A stretch of 64,000 nt of DNA, from NCBI RefSeq assembly GCF_037943105.1, contig NZ_CP149803.1, positions 3,514,001-3,578,000 of the forward strand, in the 5' to 3' direction. The position numbers and the translations under genes are program-made. The first letter of the stretch is position 1; each line of letters opens with the position of its first letter. Under the pieces are notes generated by a model. That model saw only the letters and a list, made by a program, of their open reading frames with translations. It had not been told where the DNA came from and ran no database searches. The stretch comes from Pseudomonas sp. TMP9 (GTDB taxonomy: Bacteria; Pseudomonadota; Gammaproteobacteria; Pseudomonadales; Pseudomonadaceae). Of this stretch, positions 37,475 to 47,843 are shown piece by piece.

Positions 37475-38080
37475 TCAATGCAGACCTTGGATATAGCTGG
37501 CTACTGCTTCCATATCCTTGTTGCTGAGCTTGGCAGCGATCGAGCGCATGATCATGCTGTCGCCGTCATTGGTGCGGTTGCCTTCGCGGAAGTCAGTCAA
37601 CTGCTTAGCGATGTACGCCGCGTGCTGGCCACCCAGTTTTGGGTAACCCGCAGCCGCTAGGCCGGCACCATTAGGTGCATGGCAACCGATACAAGCCGGC
37701 ATGCCTTCTTCCAGCTTGCCGCCACGGAACAGCTCAGCCCCACGGGCGGCGAGTTTCGGATCGGCAGCACCAACAGTCATTTTCTGGCTGGCGTAGTAAG
37801 CGGAGATATCTTTTAGGTCTTGGTCGCTCATGTTGTCCAGCAAGCCGGTCATTTCCACAATAGGACGTGCGCCGGTCTTGATGTCATACAACTGCTTGAG
37901 CAAGTAACGTTCGCCCTGCCCAGCCAGTTTCGGGAAGGTTGGGACTGCACTGTTACCGTCAGGACTGTGACAGGCACCACATACAATGACCTTACCCTGA
38001 CCGGCTTCGGCATTGCCTGCAGCCTGTGCCAGGCTGGTCATGCTCAGGGTCAACAGCAGACTCACGAGTACTTTGTTCAT
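37475..38080 (-). CDS. cc4: Cytochrome c4 (diheme)
   Basis: A 201-residue periplasmic protein with a signal peptide (ending SLAQAAG) and two class I cytochrome c domains, heme sites CGACH and CIGCH, each with a distal Met region. Cytochrome c4 shuttles electrons from the bc1 complex to terminal oxidases such as cbb3 and possibly the caa3 oxidase encoded later in the window. It lies 46 bp downstream of the cytochrome c5 gene on the same strand. Confidence 0.95.
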   Translation of the reverse strand: MNKVLVSLLLTLSMTSLAQAAGNAEAGQGKVIVCGACHSPDGNSAVPTFPKLAGQGERYLLKQLYDIKTGARPIVEMTGLLDNMSDQDLKDISAYYASQKMTVGAADPKLAARGAELFRGGKLEEGMPACIGCHAPNGAGLAAAGYPKLGGQHAAYIAKQLTDFREGNRTNDGDSMIMRSIAAKLSNKDMEAVASYIQGLH

Positions 38081-38126
38081 CAGCTAATCCAATTTGCGAC
38101 TAAGAGAAAGAGTTTATAAGCCGAAC

Positions 38127-38417
38127 TTACTCGGTCATCAACGTGATGACCGCTTGGTAGTCCTCGGCCGTGCAATCCATACACAAACCGCGAGGCGGCA
38201 TGGCATTCAGACCGTTGTTAACGCTGAGTACCAGCGCGTCCATACCCTTGGCTAAACGTGGCTCCCAAGCAGCTTTATCGCCACGCTTAGGCGCCATCGG
38301 CAACTGTCCGTTGTGGCATACGCCACAGGAGCGCGCGTACACGGCTTCCGGGTCTTGCGCTGCATGAGCACTCAACGACAACAGAAGTGCAGCGCTTGCA
38401 ATTAGTAGTTTTTCCAT
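38127..38417 (-). CDS. Cytochrome c5-family monoheme cytochrome
   Basis: A 96-residue periplasmic protein with a signal peptide (ending SAHAAQ), one heme site CGVCH, and the c5-type C-terminal pattern NAMPPRGLCMDC with an extra Cys pair (LCMDC). An electron carrier. The TTG at 38420 is in frame, but the ATG at 38417 is correctly spaced from GAGAGG. It is cotranscribed with cc4. Confidence 0.9.
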   Translation of the reverse strand: MEKLLIASAALLLSLSAHAAQDPEAVYARSCGVCHNGQLPMAPKRGDKAAWEPRLAKGMDALVLSVNNGLNAMPPRGLCMDCTAEDYQAVITLMTE

Positions 38418-38662
38418 CAAACAGACCTCTCAGGGGGGGAACGTACTGCTTCTTTAGGCAGATTATCTGAATCGTTCCCGTGGACACTTATCCGGCTGCG
38501 GGTAGAAAGCGCACACAAATTCTACGCCATTATATACTGACGCCATTGAAACGGAAACGACGCAGCTTGCCGCACTTCGCACCGATAGGCAGGCTGTGCG
38601 CAATTGTCGCAAGGGCATCGCGCCTGCAACGCCACTCTACGCTCGCCCTCACGGATACCCAG

Positions 38663-39316
38663 ATGCAAGCTAAAAACCCAATTATCGGCCTGTGCCAGCA
38701 AGCCACTTTTTTTATAAGCGCCGCTAAGGTCGACCAATGCCCGGAAGATTTCGGCCATGAAGTAGCCTTTGCCGGGCGCTCCAACGCCGGCAAATCCAGC
38801 GCCCTCAACACTTTGACCCACGCCAGCCTGGCACGCACCTCGAAGACCCCAGGGCGTACTCAGCTGCTCAACTTCTTCAAATTGGACGAAGAGCGGCGCT
38901 TGGTCGACCTGCCAGGTTACGGTTACGCCAAGGTGCCAATACCGCTGAAACTGCATTGGCAAAAGCACCTAGAAGCCTACTTAGGTAGCCGTGAATGCCT
39001 GCGCGGGCTGATGTTGATGATGGACATCCGCAAGCCGCTGACCGAGTTCGACGTGCTGATGCTGGACTGGACGGCTGCCAGCGAAATGCCCATGCACATC
39101 CTCCTAACCAAAGCCGACAAACTGGCCTTTGGCGCTGCCAAAACCGTCTTGTTGGAAGTCCGCAAGACGATTGAGGCACGCTGGGGCGACCGCGTCAGCA
39201 TTCAACTGTTCTCCGCCCCCAAGCGCATGGGCATTGAAGACGCCCAAGCCGTGCTGGCCGAGTGGATGCAACTGGGTGAGTTTGCCCTGCCGGATGATCA
39301 AGAAACTCAAGCCTAA
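38663..39316 (+). CDS. engB: Ribosome biogenesis GTPase EngB/YihA (YsxC)
   Basis: A 217-residue GTPase for 50S subunit assembly. Motifs: P-loop [10 protein letters not shown]3 [10 protein letters not shown]4 TKAD. The frame is open from 38480, but the family N-terminus begins at the ATG at 38663 ([16 protein letters not shown]). It is divergent from the cytochrome c5 gene and converges on polA, with the ErsA-like sRNA in between, the same layout as yihA-spf-polA in E. coli. Confidence 0.95.
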   Translation: MQAKNPIIGLCQQATFFISAAKVDQCPEDFGHEVAFAGRSNAGKSSALNTLTHASLARTSKTPGRTQLLNFFKLDEERRLVDLPGYGYAKVPIPLKLHWQKHLEAYLGSRECLRGLMLMMDIRKPLTEFDVLMLDWTAASEMPMHILLTKADKLAFGAAKTVLLEVRKTIEARWGDRVSIQLFSAPKRMGIEDAQAVLAEWMQLGEFALPDDQETQA

Positions 39317-39321
39317 AGCAT

Positions 39322-39350
39322 GCCGCGCTCTCGAAGGCGCGGCTACTTTT
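39322..39350 (+). terminator. Terminator after engB
   Basis: Stem GCCGCGC / GCGCGGC (7 bp) with an 8-nt loop, followed by TACTTTT. Confidence 0.7.
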
Positions 39351-39396
39351 AACGGCTCGCAGTGAAGACCTCACAAATACAGGCTAAAAATGGCGC

Positions 39397-39523
39397 AAAA
39401 AAAACCCCAAACTTCTATGGGGAGGGAAGTTCGGGGTTCAACATCTGAACCGCTAGGGCGGGGCTCAGAATTTGCCAACACTTAACACACAAGGAGCAAC
39501 GAATGGTTGTCTAGGCCATTCAT
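39397..39523 (-). ncRNA. ersA: ErsA-like small regulatory RNA (Spot 42 position)
   Basis: About 127 nt between polA and engB, transcribed in the polA direction. The 3' end is a 13-bp hairpin (39403-39438; AACCCCGAACTTC / GAAGTTTGGGGTT, one wobble) with the C-rich loop CCTCCCCATA, then eight T. The 5' end lies just after an AlgU-type promoter. P. aeruginosa ErsA is a sigma-22-dependent sRNA of about 132 nt at this locus that represses algC and oprD. Position, promoter class, size and direction all agree; the sequence itself could not be compared here. Confidence 0.8.
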
Positions 39524-39527
39524 AAAC

Positions 39528-39555
39528 TCTGAGTGGTCGACGCGAAACAAAGTTC
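39528..39555 (-). promoter_or_regulatory. AlgU (sigma-22) type promoter of the ErsA-like sRNA
   Basis: Minus strand: -35 GAACTT (39555-39550), 17-bp spacer, -10 TCAGA (39532-39528). The AlgU consensus is GAACTT-N16/17-TCtgA, so only one weakly conserved base differs. Transcription should start near 39521-39523. Confidence 0.8.
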
Positions 39556-39656
39556 AGGCCCGCGAGAAAATTAATCCGCTCGCCGGAGCCTTTGCCGGTG
39601 AGCTTCAGGCCCAAGCGCTAACCGCACAGGGTCTCGTGCGACCGCGAATCCCTGCA

Positions 39657-42497
39657 TCAGTGGGCTTCATCCCAATTGTTGCCCACGCCCACTTCCACCA
39701 ACAGCGGTACATCGAGACTGGCGGCACTGCTCATCAGCGATTTGATCTGCTCGCGGACCTGCTCAACCAGATCCTCGCGCACCTCCAGCACCAGTTCATC
39801 GTGCACCTGCAAGATGACCTTGGCATCCAGAGCGGATTCACTCAGCCAGTTATCCACCGCCACCATCGCGCGCTTGATGATGTCCGCCGCCGTGCCTTGC
39901 ATCGGTGCGTTGATCGCGGTTCGCTCGGCGCCTTTACGCAGCGCCTGATTCTTCGCGTGAATATCTGGCAAGTACAACCGGCGGCCGAATAACGTTTCGA
40001 CATAACCTTGCTCGGAGGCTTGCTCACGGGTGCGCTCCATATAGGCCAGCACGCCGGGGTAGCGAGCGAAATACACGTCGATATACGCCTGTGCCTGCTT
40101 GCGGTCGCAGCCAATTTGCTTGGCCAAACCGAAGGCGCTCATGCCATAAATCAGGCCAAAGTTGATCGCCTTGGCGCTGCGACGCTGATCACCACTCACC
40201 GCCTCCAGCGCTACACCAAATACCTCAGCAGCAGTGGCTTTATGCACATCACGACCATGGCGGAAAGCATCCAGCAGGCTTTCGTCCTTGGCCAAGTGGG
40301 CCATGATGCGCAGCTCGATCTGCGAATAATCCGCCGCCAGCAGCTTGTAGCCTTGGGGCGCGACAAATGCCTGACGAATGCGCCGACCTTCAGCGGTGCG
40401 GATTGGAATGTTCTGCAGGTTCGGGTCGGTCGATGACAACCGCCCGGTCGCCGCCACCGCTTGGTGATAGCTGGTGTGAATGCGCCCGGTACGCGGGTTG
40501 ATCTGCTCTGGCAGGCGGTCGGTGTAGGTGCTTTTCAGTTTGCTCAGGGAGCGATACTGCATCAACACCTTGGGCAGCTCATAATCCTGTTCGGCCAGCT
40601 CCGCCAACACCGCCTCGGCGGTGGACGCCTGACCTTTGGCGGTCTTGCTGATCACCGGCAACCCGAGTTTCTCATAAAGAATCACCCCAAGCTGCTTGGG
40701 TGAAGCCAAGTTGAATTCCTCACCGGCCATCTCAAACGCTTGGCGCTCCAGCGCCACCAGCTTTTCGCCAAGCTCGTTGCTTTGCAGGCCGAGCAGGTTG
40801 GCATCCACCAGCGCGCCTTGCCGTTCGATGCGTGCCAGCACCGGCACCAGCGGCATTTCAATTTCGCACAGCACTTCAGCCAGGCTGGGTTCGGCTTGCA
40901 GCTTGGCCCATAAATGCTGGTGCAGGCGCAGGGTGATATCAGCGTCTTCGGCGGCATAGGGGGCGGCTTGGGCCAAATCAATCTGGTCGAAGGTCAGCTG
41001 CTTGGCGCCTTTGCCCGCAATGTCCTCAAAGCGGATGGTGCTGTGATCCAAGTACTTCAGCGCCAAGCTGTCCATGTTGTGCCGAGTGGCGATGGAATCG
41101 AGCACATAGGATTCGAGCATGGTGTCGAACTTCACCCCCTGCACGTGGATCGGCGTGCTGGCATTGGCGAGAATATTGATGTCGTACTTGGCGTGCTGGC
41201 CGACCTTAGCCTTATTTGGGTCTTGCAAAATCGGCTTCAACGCCCGCAACACCGCATCGCGGTCGAGTTGCGTGGGCACACCCATATAAGAATGGGCGAC
41301 GGGGATATAAACCGCCTCCCCCGCCTTGATCGCAAACGATAAACCAACCAACTGCGCCTGCTGGGCGTCCAAACCGGTGGTCTCGGTGTCAAAGGCGATC
41401 AATTCGGCGTTGTTCAGCTTCTCCAGCCAAGCATCGAATTGCCCCTGCTCAAGGATGCACTGGTAGTCACCCGCAGTGGCGGCAACAGCAGGCTCAGCAA
41501 CTGCTGATTCAGCAGGCCGCGCAACTGCAGCGGGCTTTGCCGCAGCGCTTTCGCTGGGGGCCAGCGCAAACAGGTCATCAGCCGCCGGCTTTGCAGCAGG
41601 CTTGGCCACTGCAGGCGAATGGCTGCGCAGCAAATCATCACGCCAACTTTTAAACTCCAGCTCAGCGTACAGCTCAAGCAACGCCGGCACGTCCATCTCA
41701 CCTGGGTGCAGCGACTCGATGGCAATATTCAGCGGCACATCCAACTTAATAGTCGCCAGGGCATAAGACAGGTAAGCCATGTCGCGGTGCTCAGCCAGCT
41801 TGGCCGCCAGGGTTTTGGCCCCACGGATTGGCAACTCCGGCACCTTATCAAGGTTGGCATAAACCACATCCAGCCCGCCGCCGATACCGACCAGCAAGCC
41901 CAGCGCGGTCTTTTCGCCAACACCCGGAACACCCGGAATGTTGTCGACCTTGTCACCCATCAGCGCTAAATAATCGATGATCAGCTCAGGCCCGACCCCA
42001 AATTTCGTTTTCACGCCCTCGATGTCATAAACACTGCCGGTCATGGTATTGACCAAGGTAACGTGCGGGCAAACCAGCTGAGCCATGTCCTTATCGCCGG
42101 TGGAAATCACCACATCGCGGTCCTCGCTGGCGCATTGCCGGGCGAGCGTGCCAATCACGTCATCGGCTTCGACGCCGTCAACGCACAGCAGCGGATAACC
42201 CATGGCCTTAACGCTGGCGTGCAACGGCTCTACCTGTACGCGCAGATCGTCTGGCATCGACGGCCGATTAGCTTTGTACTCGGCATACATCTCATCGCGA
42301 AACGTCCCGCCCTTGGCATCAAACACCACGGCAAACGGGCTGCCCGGATACTGCTTGCGCAGGCTCTTGAGCATATTCAGCACACCTTTTACCGCACCGG
42401 TGGGCAAGCCCTTGGAGGTGGTCAACGGCGGCAGGGCATGAAAGGCGCGGTAAAGGTAAGACGAACCGTCAACCAGGACTAAGGGAGTTTGGCTCAT
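39657..42497 (-). CDS. polA: DNA polymerase I
   Basis: A 946-residue enzyme with three domains: N-terminal 5'-3' exonuclease ([26 protein letters not shown]), 3'-5' proofreading exonuclease with intact acidic residues ([11 protein letters not shown]), and family A polymerase ([26 protein letters not shown]). It fills gaps after Okazaki primer removal and in repair. An Ala-rich linker around residues 300-345 makes it somewhat longer than the P. aeruginosa protein. The frame is open to 42509; the ATG at 42497 ([11 protein letters not shown]) is the family start. It is divergent from the DUF2782 gene. Confidence 0.97.
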   Translation of the reverse strand: MSQTPLVLVDGSSYLYRAFHALPPLTTSKGLPTGAVKGVLNMLKSLRKQYPGSPFAVVFDAKGGTFRDEMYAEYKANRPSMPDDLRVQVEPLHASVKAMGYPLLCVDGVEADDVIGTLARQCASEDRDVVISTGDKDMAQLVCPHVTLVNTMTGSVYDIEGVKTKFGVGPELIIDYLALMGDKVDNIPGVPGVGEKTALGLLVGIGGGLDVVYANLDKVPELPIRGAKTLAAKLAEHRDMAYLSYALATIKLDVPLNIAIESLHPGEMDVPALLELYAELEFKSWRDDLLRSHSPAVAKPAAKPAADDLFALAPSESAAAKPAAVARPAESAVAEPAVAATAGDYQCILEQGQFDAWLEKLNNAELIAFDTETTGLDAQQAQLVGLSFAIKAGEAVYIPVAHSYMGVPTQLDRDAVLRALKPILQDPNKAKVGQHAKYDINILANASTPIHVQGVKFDTMLESYVLDSIATRHNMDSLALKYLDHSTIRFEDIAGKGAKQLTFDQIDLAQAAPYAAEDADITLRLHQHLWAKLQAEPSLAEVLCEIEMPLVPVLARIERQGALVDANLLGLQSNELGEKLVALERQAFEMAGEEFNLASPKQLGVILYEKLGLPVISKTAKGQASTAEAVLAELAEQDYELPKVLMQYRSLSKLKSTYTDRLPEQINPRTGRIHTSYHQAVAATGRLSSTDPNLQNIPIRTAEGRRIRQAFVAPQGYKLLAADYSQIELRIMAHLAKDESLLDAFRHGRDVHKATAAEVFGVALEAVSGDQRRSAKAINFGLIYGMSAFGLAKQIGCDRKQAQAYIDVYFARYPGVLAYMERTREQASEQGYVETLFGRRLYLPDIHAKNQALRKGAERTAINAPMQGTAADIIKRAMVAVDNWLSESALDAKVILQVHDELVLEVREDLVEQVREQIKSLMSSAASLDVPLLVEVGVGNNWDEAH

Positions 42498-42571
42498 GAG
42501 CAGGATCAACCTTTTCGGCGGGGGCGGCGGTAGAATGGCCGCACCATTAAAATCAAAAGGACAAGGTTACC

Positions 42572-42856
42572 ATGCGCACACTCAACCGCCTGTTGCTGGC
42601 CAGCCTGCTGGCATTCACTGCCCTGGCTGTTCATGCTGAAGATCCCGTCTCGGCTGACCCAGATGTAACCATTCGCCAGGACGGTGACCGTACAATCCAA
42701 GAATACCGAGTTAATGGTTTTCTCTACGCCGTTAAGGTCACCCCCAAAGGCGGCGTGCCGTACTTTCTGGTGCGCGCCGATGGCAGCGATGGCAACTTCG
42801 TCCGTTCGGACAGCCCGGATATGTTGATTCCGGCCTGGGAAATTTTCAGCTGGTAA
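42572..42856 (+). CDS. DUF2782 periplasmic protein
   Basis: A 94-residue protein with a signal peptide (ending LAVHAED) followed by a small DUF2782 domain (DVTIRQDGDRTIQEYRVNG; VKVTPKGGVPYFL). It is conserved upstream of thrB in Pseudomonas; function unknown. AAAAGGACAAGG provides the ribosome site. The stop is 16 bp from the thrB start. Confidence 0.88.
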   Translation: MRTLNRLLLASLLAFTALAVHAEDPVSADPDVTIRQDGDRTIQEYRVNGFLYAVKVTPKGGVPYFLVRADGSDGNFVRSDSPDMLIPAWEIFSW

Positions 42857-42872
42857 ATAAGGCAGTTCTGCG

Positions 42873-43823
42873 ATGTCCGTGTTCACTCCGCTTGAACGTC
42901 ATGAGCTCGAAGAATTCCTCGCGCCATACGGCTTGGGTCGCTTACTCGACTTTCAGGGCATTGCCGCTGGCAGCGAGAACAGCAATTTCTTTGTCAGCCT
43001 AGAACAGGGCGAGTTCGTACTCACCCTGATTGAGCGCGGCCCGAGTGCCGATCTGCCGTTCTTTATTGAACTGCTCGACGTGCTGCATAACGCCGGCTTG
43101 CCGGTGCCTTACGCCCTGCGTACTGCACGCGGTGAAGCATTGCGCAGCCTGGCGGAGAAACCCGCGCTGTTGCAGCCGCGCCTGTGCGGCAAGCACATAG
43201 CCGAGGCTAATTCGCATCACTGCCAAGAAGTGGGCGCTCTGTTGGCGCGTATCCACCTGGCGACGCGGGCGCAGCCGCTGCCGCGCAAAAGTGATCGCGG
43301 CTTGGACTGGATGCTGACCGAAGGGCCAAGCCTGGCCTTGCAACTGCCCGATGAACAACTGCCCTTGTTAAGCGATGCGCTGGCGGAGATCCACGCGCTA
43401 AAGCCGCGCATCTTCGCCCTGCCGCAAGCCAACCTGCATGGTGATTTGTTCCGCGACAACGTGCTGTTTGACGGCAACCATCTGGCCGGCGTGATCGACT
43501 TTTATAACGCCTGCTCGGGCCCGATGCTTTACGACCTGGCGATTACCCTGAATGACTGGTGCTCGCAGGAGGACGGCAGCCTCGACAGCAAACGCGCGCA
43601 AGCACTGCTGGGCGCGTACGCCAACTTGCGGCCCTTCACGGCGACAGAGGCCGAGCTGTGGCCCGCCATGCTGCGTATCGCCTGCGTGCGTTTCTGGCTG
43701 TCGCGGCTGATCGCGGCCGAGTCATTCGCCGGGCAAGAAGTGCTGATCCACGATCCAGACGAGTTTCAGCGCCGCCTAGCCCAGCGCCAGCACGTTGGGC
43801 TGGCGCTGCCATTCGCGTTCTGA
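42873..43823 (+). CDS. thrB: Homoserine kinase (aminoglycoside phosphotransferase-fold ThrB)
   Basis: Phosphorylates homoserine on the path to threonine. The 316-residue protein belongs to the Pseudomonas-type ThrB with APH/kinase fold: MSVFTPLERHELEEFLAPYGLG at the start, GSENSNFFV as nucleotide loop, and the catalytic LHGDLFRDNVLFDG followed by VIDFYNA. It is unrelated in fold to the enterobacterial GHMP ThrB. It converges on znuA with 10 bp between stops. Confidence 0.94.
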   Translation: MSVFTPLERHELEEFLAPYGLGRLLDFQGIAAGSENSNFFVSLEQGEFVLTLIERGPSADLPFFIELLDVLHNAGLPVPYALRTARGEALRSLAEKPALLQPRLCGKHIAEANSHHCQEVGALLARIHLATRAQPLPRKSDRGLDWMLTEGPSLALQLPDEQLPLLSDALAEIHALKPRIFALPQANLHGDLFRDNVLFDGNHLAGVIDFYNACSGPMLYDLAITLNDWCSQEDGSLDSKRAQALLGAYANLRPFTATEAELWPAMLRIACVRFWLSRLIAAESFAGQEVLIHDPDEFQRRLAQRQHVGLALPFAF

Positions 43824-43833
43824 TCAGCGCGGG

Positions 43834-44790
43834 CTATTTCAGCGCTTGCAAACAGCCCGCCAGTTCATCAGCAAGGTTAGTCAGCAGAGTTTCATACCCT
43901 TGCGCATCGACTGTTAGGTCTGCGCCCATGGCGTCCAGTTCGGCCAGGGTGACCGGTAGCCCGGCGCTGAGGGTTTGCGCCAGGCGCGGGCGAAACGGGG
44001 GTTCGCTGAACAGGCAGGTCGGCCCGGCTTGCTGCAGGCGTTCACGCATGGCCGCCACATGCTGCGCACCTGGCTGCACCTCACCGAGCACACTGAGTAC
44101 ACCGGCGTGACTCAGACCGTAAGCGGATTCAAAGTAGTCATAAGCTTCGTGGAAAACAAAATAGGGTTTTCCACTCAGGCCGCTTAACTGGGCTGTCAGT
44201 CGCTGGTCGAGTGCGTTGAGGCGGCCGGCAAAAGCCTTGGCATTGGCCTGATAACGCGCAGCATTAGTCGGGTCAGCCAGGGCTAAATCAGCAGCCATTT
44301 TATCGGCGATTACGTTGGCATTGGCCGGCAATAACCACAGGTGCGCGTCCAAACTGCCGGAGCGATGCGCGTGATCATGCTCATCGGTGTGATCATCCTT
44401 ATGCTCGGCGGCTGGCGCGCGGCTGTCGCCGAAATGACGCAAGCTCAAGCCCGGCAAACCCTGCACCGCCACGCTGGTTTTGTCGCGGCCGGCCAAGACG
44501 CGCGGCAAGAAACTCTCGAGGTCAGGGCCAATCCAGTAAAGCAGGTCGGCATCGCGCACGCGGCGTACATCGGAGGGCCGCAGCGCGTAATGATGCGGCG
44601 ACGCCCCCGGTGGCAGCAGCACGCCTGGCTGTCCAACGCCGTCTTGCACGGCAGCCGCAATCAGTTGCAGCGGCTTGATGCTGGTCAGCACGCGCACGGG
44701 GTCTTGAGGCTGCGCACGGGCGGCGAAGCTCACTAAAAAAATACTGATCAACAGCGATAAAGTCGGAAAAAGACGCGGCACAAGGAGCAC
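43834..44790 (-). CDS. znuA: Zinc ABC transporter periplasmic binding protein ZnuA
   Basis: A 318-residue cluster A-I metal-binding protein. It has a signal peptide (ending FAARAQP), the metal ligands in GASPHHYALRPSD, a His/Asp-rich loop HKDDHTDEHDHAH, and HEAYDYFE near the centre. It captures periplasmic zinc for ZnuBC. The start is GTG (44790), without a strong ribosome site. It is divergent from zur, with a Zur-box-like palindrome between them. Confidence 0.93.
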   Translation of the reverse strand: MLLVPRLFPTLSLLISIFLVSFAARAQPQDPVRVLTSIKPLQLIAAAVQDGVGQPGVLLPPGASPHHYALRPSDVRRVRDADLLYWIGPDLESFLPRVLAGRDKTSVAVQGLPGLSLRHFGDSRAPAAEHKDDHTDEHDHAHRSGSLDAHLWLLPANANVIADKMAADLALADPTNAARYQANAKAFAGRLNALDQRLTAQLSGLSGKPYFVFHEAYDYFESAYGLSHAGVLSVLGEVQPGAQHVAAMRERLQQAGPTCLFSEPPFRPRLAQTLSAGLPVTLAELDAMGADLTVDAQGYETLLTNLADELAGCLQALK

Positions 44791-44808
44791 TCAACCGTAA
44801 AGGAACAG

Positions 44809-44821
44809 GTAATATAATAAC
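44809..44821. promoter_or_regulatory. Candidate Zur box between znuA and zur
   Basis: GTAATATAATAAC (complement GTTATTATATTAC) resembles the AT-rich Zur palindrome GTTATANTATAAC. It sits between the divergent starts of znuA and zur, where Zur would repress both units. Confidence 0.55.
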
Positions 44822-44847
44822 GTCTCTCGCATAATTCGTCGTCGCCC

Positions 44848-45333
44848 ATGACCCAAGCACCTCTGGCCTCCCGCCCGCATGACCATTCTCACTGCGTCAG
44901 CCATGCCCTGGCTGAAGCTGAAAGTATCTGCACGCGCCAAGGCTTGCGCCTGACAGTCCTGCGCAAACGCGTGCTGGAACTGGTTTGGCAGAGCCACAAG
45001 CCATTGGGCGCGTATGACATTCTTGGCGTATTGAGCGAGGCCGACGGTCGTCGCGCAGCGCCTCCCACGGTGTATCGCGCGCTGGATTTCCTCTTGGAAA
45101 ACGGTTTGGTGCACCGCATCGCCTCGCTTAACGCCTTTGTTGGCTGTAGCCACCCAGAGCACGCTCACCAAGGCCAGTTTCTGATCTGCCAAGGCTGCAA
45201 CGCGGCCATTGAATTGGAGCAGACGACAATCAGCAATGCCATCGTCAATGCGGCAGCTGAGGTCGGTTTTGCCGTGGAAAGCCAAATGGTGGAAGTGGTC
45301 GGCCTGTGTGCTGGCTGCCGGGAGCCGGCATGA
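44848..45333 (+). CDS. zur: Zinc uptake regulator Zur (Fur family)
   Basis: A 161-residue Fur-family repressor with an N-terminal winged helix ([44 protein letters not shown]) and a C-terminal metal domain with CxxC pairs (LICQGC and GLCAGC) for structural zinc. It represses zinc uptake when zinc is sufficient. Its stop overlaps the znuC start (ATGA), so regulator and transporter are translated together and likely autoregulated. Confidence 0.94.
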   Translation: MTQAPLASRPHDHSHCVSHALAEAESICTRQGLRLTVLRKRVLELVWQSHKPLGAYDILGVLSEADGRRAAPPTVYRALDFLLENGLVHRIASLNAFVGCSHPEHAHQGQFLICQGCNAAIELEQTTISNAIVNAAAEVGFAVESQMVEVVGLCAGCREPA

Positions 45334-46136
45334 GTGATGCGCTGATCCGTCTCGATGGGGTGAGCGTGACCTTCGCCGGCCAGCAGGTGCTGCAGGATGT
45401 GCAGCTGAGCGTAAACCCGGGCGAGATTGTTACCCTGATCGGCCCTAACGGCGCTGGCAAAACCACCTTGGTGCGGGTTGTGCTGGGCCTGCTCAAGCCA
45501 AACAGCGGCAGCGTTTGGCGCAAAGCCAAGTTGCGCATCGGCTATATGCCGCAAAAACTCCACGTCGATGCCACCTTGCCGCTCTCGGTGCTGCGCTTTC
45601 TGCGCTTGGTGCCGGGGGTTGATCGCCGGCGTGCGCTGGCTGCATTGACTGAAGTGGGTGCCACTCAGGTGATCGACAGCCCGCTGCAAAGCATCTCCGG
45701 CGGTGAGTTGCAGCGGGTGCTGTTGGCCCGTGCCTTGCTGCGCGAACCCGAATTGCTGGTGCTGGATGAGCCGGTGCAGGGTGTCGACGTCGCCGGCCAA
45801 GCCGAGCTGTACCGGCTGATTACCCAATTGCGCGACCGCTATGGCTGCGGTGTGCTGATGGTCTCGCACGACCTGCACTTGGTCATGAGCACCACCGATC
45901 AGGTGGTTTGCCTGAATCGCCATGTGTGCTGCTCTGGGCATCCTGAGCAGGTCAGTTTTGATCCCGCCTTCGTCGAACTGTTCGGCCAGGACGCCCAGAG
46001 CCTGGCCATCTACACCCATCGCCACGACCATGAGCACGATTTGCACGGCGCGGTGATCAGCGAAAACGCAGCCGGCCTGAGCATCAAAGGCCGCGTCAAA
46101 CCACACATCCACGGGGACGACTGCACCCATGGCTGA
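45330..46136 (+). CDS. znuC: Zinc ABC transporter ATP-binding protein ZnuC
   Basis: A 268-residue ATPase with Walker [10 protein letters not shown], signature [14 protein letters not shown], Walker [13 protein letters not shown] and the switch His in MVSHDLH. The C-terminal tail is His-rich ([21 protein letters not shown]), as usual in ZnuC. The frame is open from 45306, but the ATG at 45330 within the zur stop is the family start. It overlaps znuB by 8 bp. Confidence 0.95.
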   Translation: MSDALIRLDGVSVTFAGQQVLQDVQLSVNPGEIVTLIGPNGAGKTTLVRVVLGLLKPNSGSVWRKAKLRIGYMPQKLHVDATLPLSVLRFLRLVPGVDRRRALAALTEVGATQVIDSPLQSISGGELQRVLLARALLREPELLVLDEPVQGVDVAGQAELYRLITQLRDRYGCGVLMVSHDLHLVMSTTDQVVCLNRHVCCSGHPEQVSFDPAFVELFGQDAQSLAIYTHRHDHEHDLHGAVISENAAGLSIKGRVKPHIHGDDCTHG

Positions 46137-46917
46137 TTTCCTCCTCAACGCCCTGCTCGCCGGCTTGGCCCTTGCGATAGTGGCTGGCCCGCTCGGTTCG
46201 TTCGTGGTGTGGCGGCGTATGGCTTACTTTGGGGACACCCTGTCGCATGCGGCGCTGCTCGGCGTGGCGCTGGGCTTGATGCTGGACGTCAACCCGATGC
46301 TGGCGGTGACGGTTGGCTGCGTACTGCTTGCAGTATTGCTGGTGACCCTGCAAAGCCGCCAACCACTGGCCGCCGACACGCTGCTGGGCATCTTGGCGCA
46401 CAGCACCTTGTCCCTAGGCTTGGTGGTACTGAGTTTTATGCAGGATGTGCGCATCGATTTGATGGGTTATCTGTTCGGCGATTTGCTGGCCGTTGGCCCA
46501 ACTGATTTAGCCTGGATCGTCGGCGGCAGCGCGCTGGTACTGGTACTGCTGGCGCTGCTGTGGCGGCCCTTGTTGGCGATTACCGTGCACGAGGAACTGG
46601 CCAAGGTCGAAGGCCTGCCGGTGGCGGCGATTCGTTTGAGCCTGATGCTGCTGATCGCGGTGGTGATTGCCGTGGCGATGAAAATTGTCGGCGTGCTGCT
46701 GATTACCTCCTTGCTGATCATCCCTGCGGCAGCGGCCCAACGCCATGCGCGCACTCCCGAGCAGATGGCGCTGGGTGCCAGCCTGCTGGGCATTGTCGCG
46801 GTGTGTGGCGGGCTGAGTTTGTCGTGGTTCCAAGACACACCGGCCGGCCCCTCGATTGTGGTGACGGCCGCCGGTCTATTTTTGCTGAGCTTCGCCCTGC
46901 CCCGCCGCACCGCTTGA
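46129..46917 (+). CDS. znuB: Zinc ABC transporter permease ZnuB
   Basis: A 262-residue inner-membrane permease of the ABC-3 family with seven to nine TM helices and the typical [22 protein letters not shown] near the N-terminus and [18 protein letters not shown] later. It forms the zinc channel with ZnuC. It is the last gene of zur-znuC-znuB. Confidence 0.95.
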   Translation: MADFLLNALLAGLALAIVAGPLGSFVVWRRMAYFGDTLSHAALLGVALGLMLDVNPMLAVTVGCVLLAVLLVTLQSRQPLAADTLLGILAHSTLSLGLVVLSFMQDVRIDLMGYLFGDLLAVGPTDLAWIVGGSALVLVLLALLWRPLLAITVHEELAKVEGLPVAAIRLSLMLLIAVVIAVAMKIVGVLLITSLLIIPAAAAQRHARTPEQMALGASLLGIVAVCGGLSLSWFQDTPAGPSIVVTAAGLFLLSFALPRRTA

Positions 46918-46985
46918 ACTGTTGGTGATGCCGCCGGGCGCAGTGTAAGCTTGCGCGTTTTTTGCACAATCCGAGACGCGCAGCA

Positions 46986-47843
46986 ATGAAATCGTTCGCT
47001 TTCCGTGGTTTTACCCTGACGCTGGTTCTGTTGTTAGCCGGCTGCCAGAGCGCGCCACAGCCGGCCAACCTGCCGGTGGATGACTTGGTCAGCGCCTTTC
47101 GCCAACTCGATCAAAGCCTCATCAGCGGTGACTTAATTGGCGCCGAAAACCAGCTGAACACCCTGCAACAACGCGCTGTAGGCGATACGCGCCTAGAGCA
47201 ATTCCAGCGTCAACTCGCCGAAGCGCACCTGCAGCAAGGGCAAAAAGCCCTGCAAAACGGTGATTTGAACAGCGCCACCAAAGCCCTCAGCCGTGCGCGC
47301 AACCTAATGCCGCAGGCGCCTGCGCTGACCACCGGCCTAGATGGTGCTATCGCCCAGGCGCGAGAAACCGAACTGGCCGCCGCAGAACAGCAGCGCCAAG
47401 CCGAGCAATTGGCCGCCGCTCGCAGCGAGGCCACGCGCTTAGAGCAAGTTCGGCAAGTGCGCCTGGCGGCTGAACGCCGAGCGACTGCAACTGAGGCCGC
47501 TCAACTGGCCAATACTCCACAGGCTGAAACACCGACGCCGGCTCCAACTGAGCCAAAGGCCAAGCTAATTGACCCGTCAGCGGCGAGCAGCGTCATCAGC
47601 CTGCCGATGCTGGACAACCAGGACAATCAACGCCTGCGCAGCTTGCTCGATGCGGTCGCGGCCGATGTAGTGGCGTTCCGCTGCGCCGTGCGCATCGACG
47701 TGCGTCAAGCCAAAGACTTTCCGTGGGTTGCCTCGCTGCTTAATGCGCGCATCAAACGCTTAGACCCAGGTTTCAGCCCGCGCATCAGCCATGTGGTTAA
47801 ACCCGCGCAAGTACCGCAGCTGGTACTCAGTCCGGCTCGTTAA
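46986..47843 (+). CDS. Predicted lipoprotein with helical repeats (PA5502-like)
   Basis: A 285-residue protein with a lipoprotein signal (lipobox LLAGC, Cys near residue 20). A helical, Gln/Ala-rich region at about 30-190 looks TPR-like or coiled coil (QLNTLQQRAVGDTRLEQFQRQL and ALQNGDLNSATKALSRARNL). A small C-terminal domain follows. The frame is open from 46962, but the ATG at 46986 starts the signal peptide. Its place between znuB and metN matches PA5502; I know no function. Confidence 0.7.
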   Translation: MKSFAFRGFTLTLVLLLAGCQSAPQPANLPVDDLVSAFRQLDQSLISGDLIGAENQLNTLQQRAVGDTRLEQFQRQLAEAHLQQGQKALQNGDLNSATKALSRARNLMPQAPALTTGLDGAIAQARETELAAAEQQRQAEQLAAARSEATRLEQVRQVRLAAERRATATEAAQLANTPQAETPTPAPTEPKAKLIDPSAASSVISLPMLDNQDNQRLRSLLDAVAADVVAFRCAVRIDVRQAKDFPWVASLLNARIKRLDPGFSPRISHVVKPAQVPQLVLSPAR

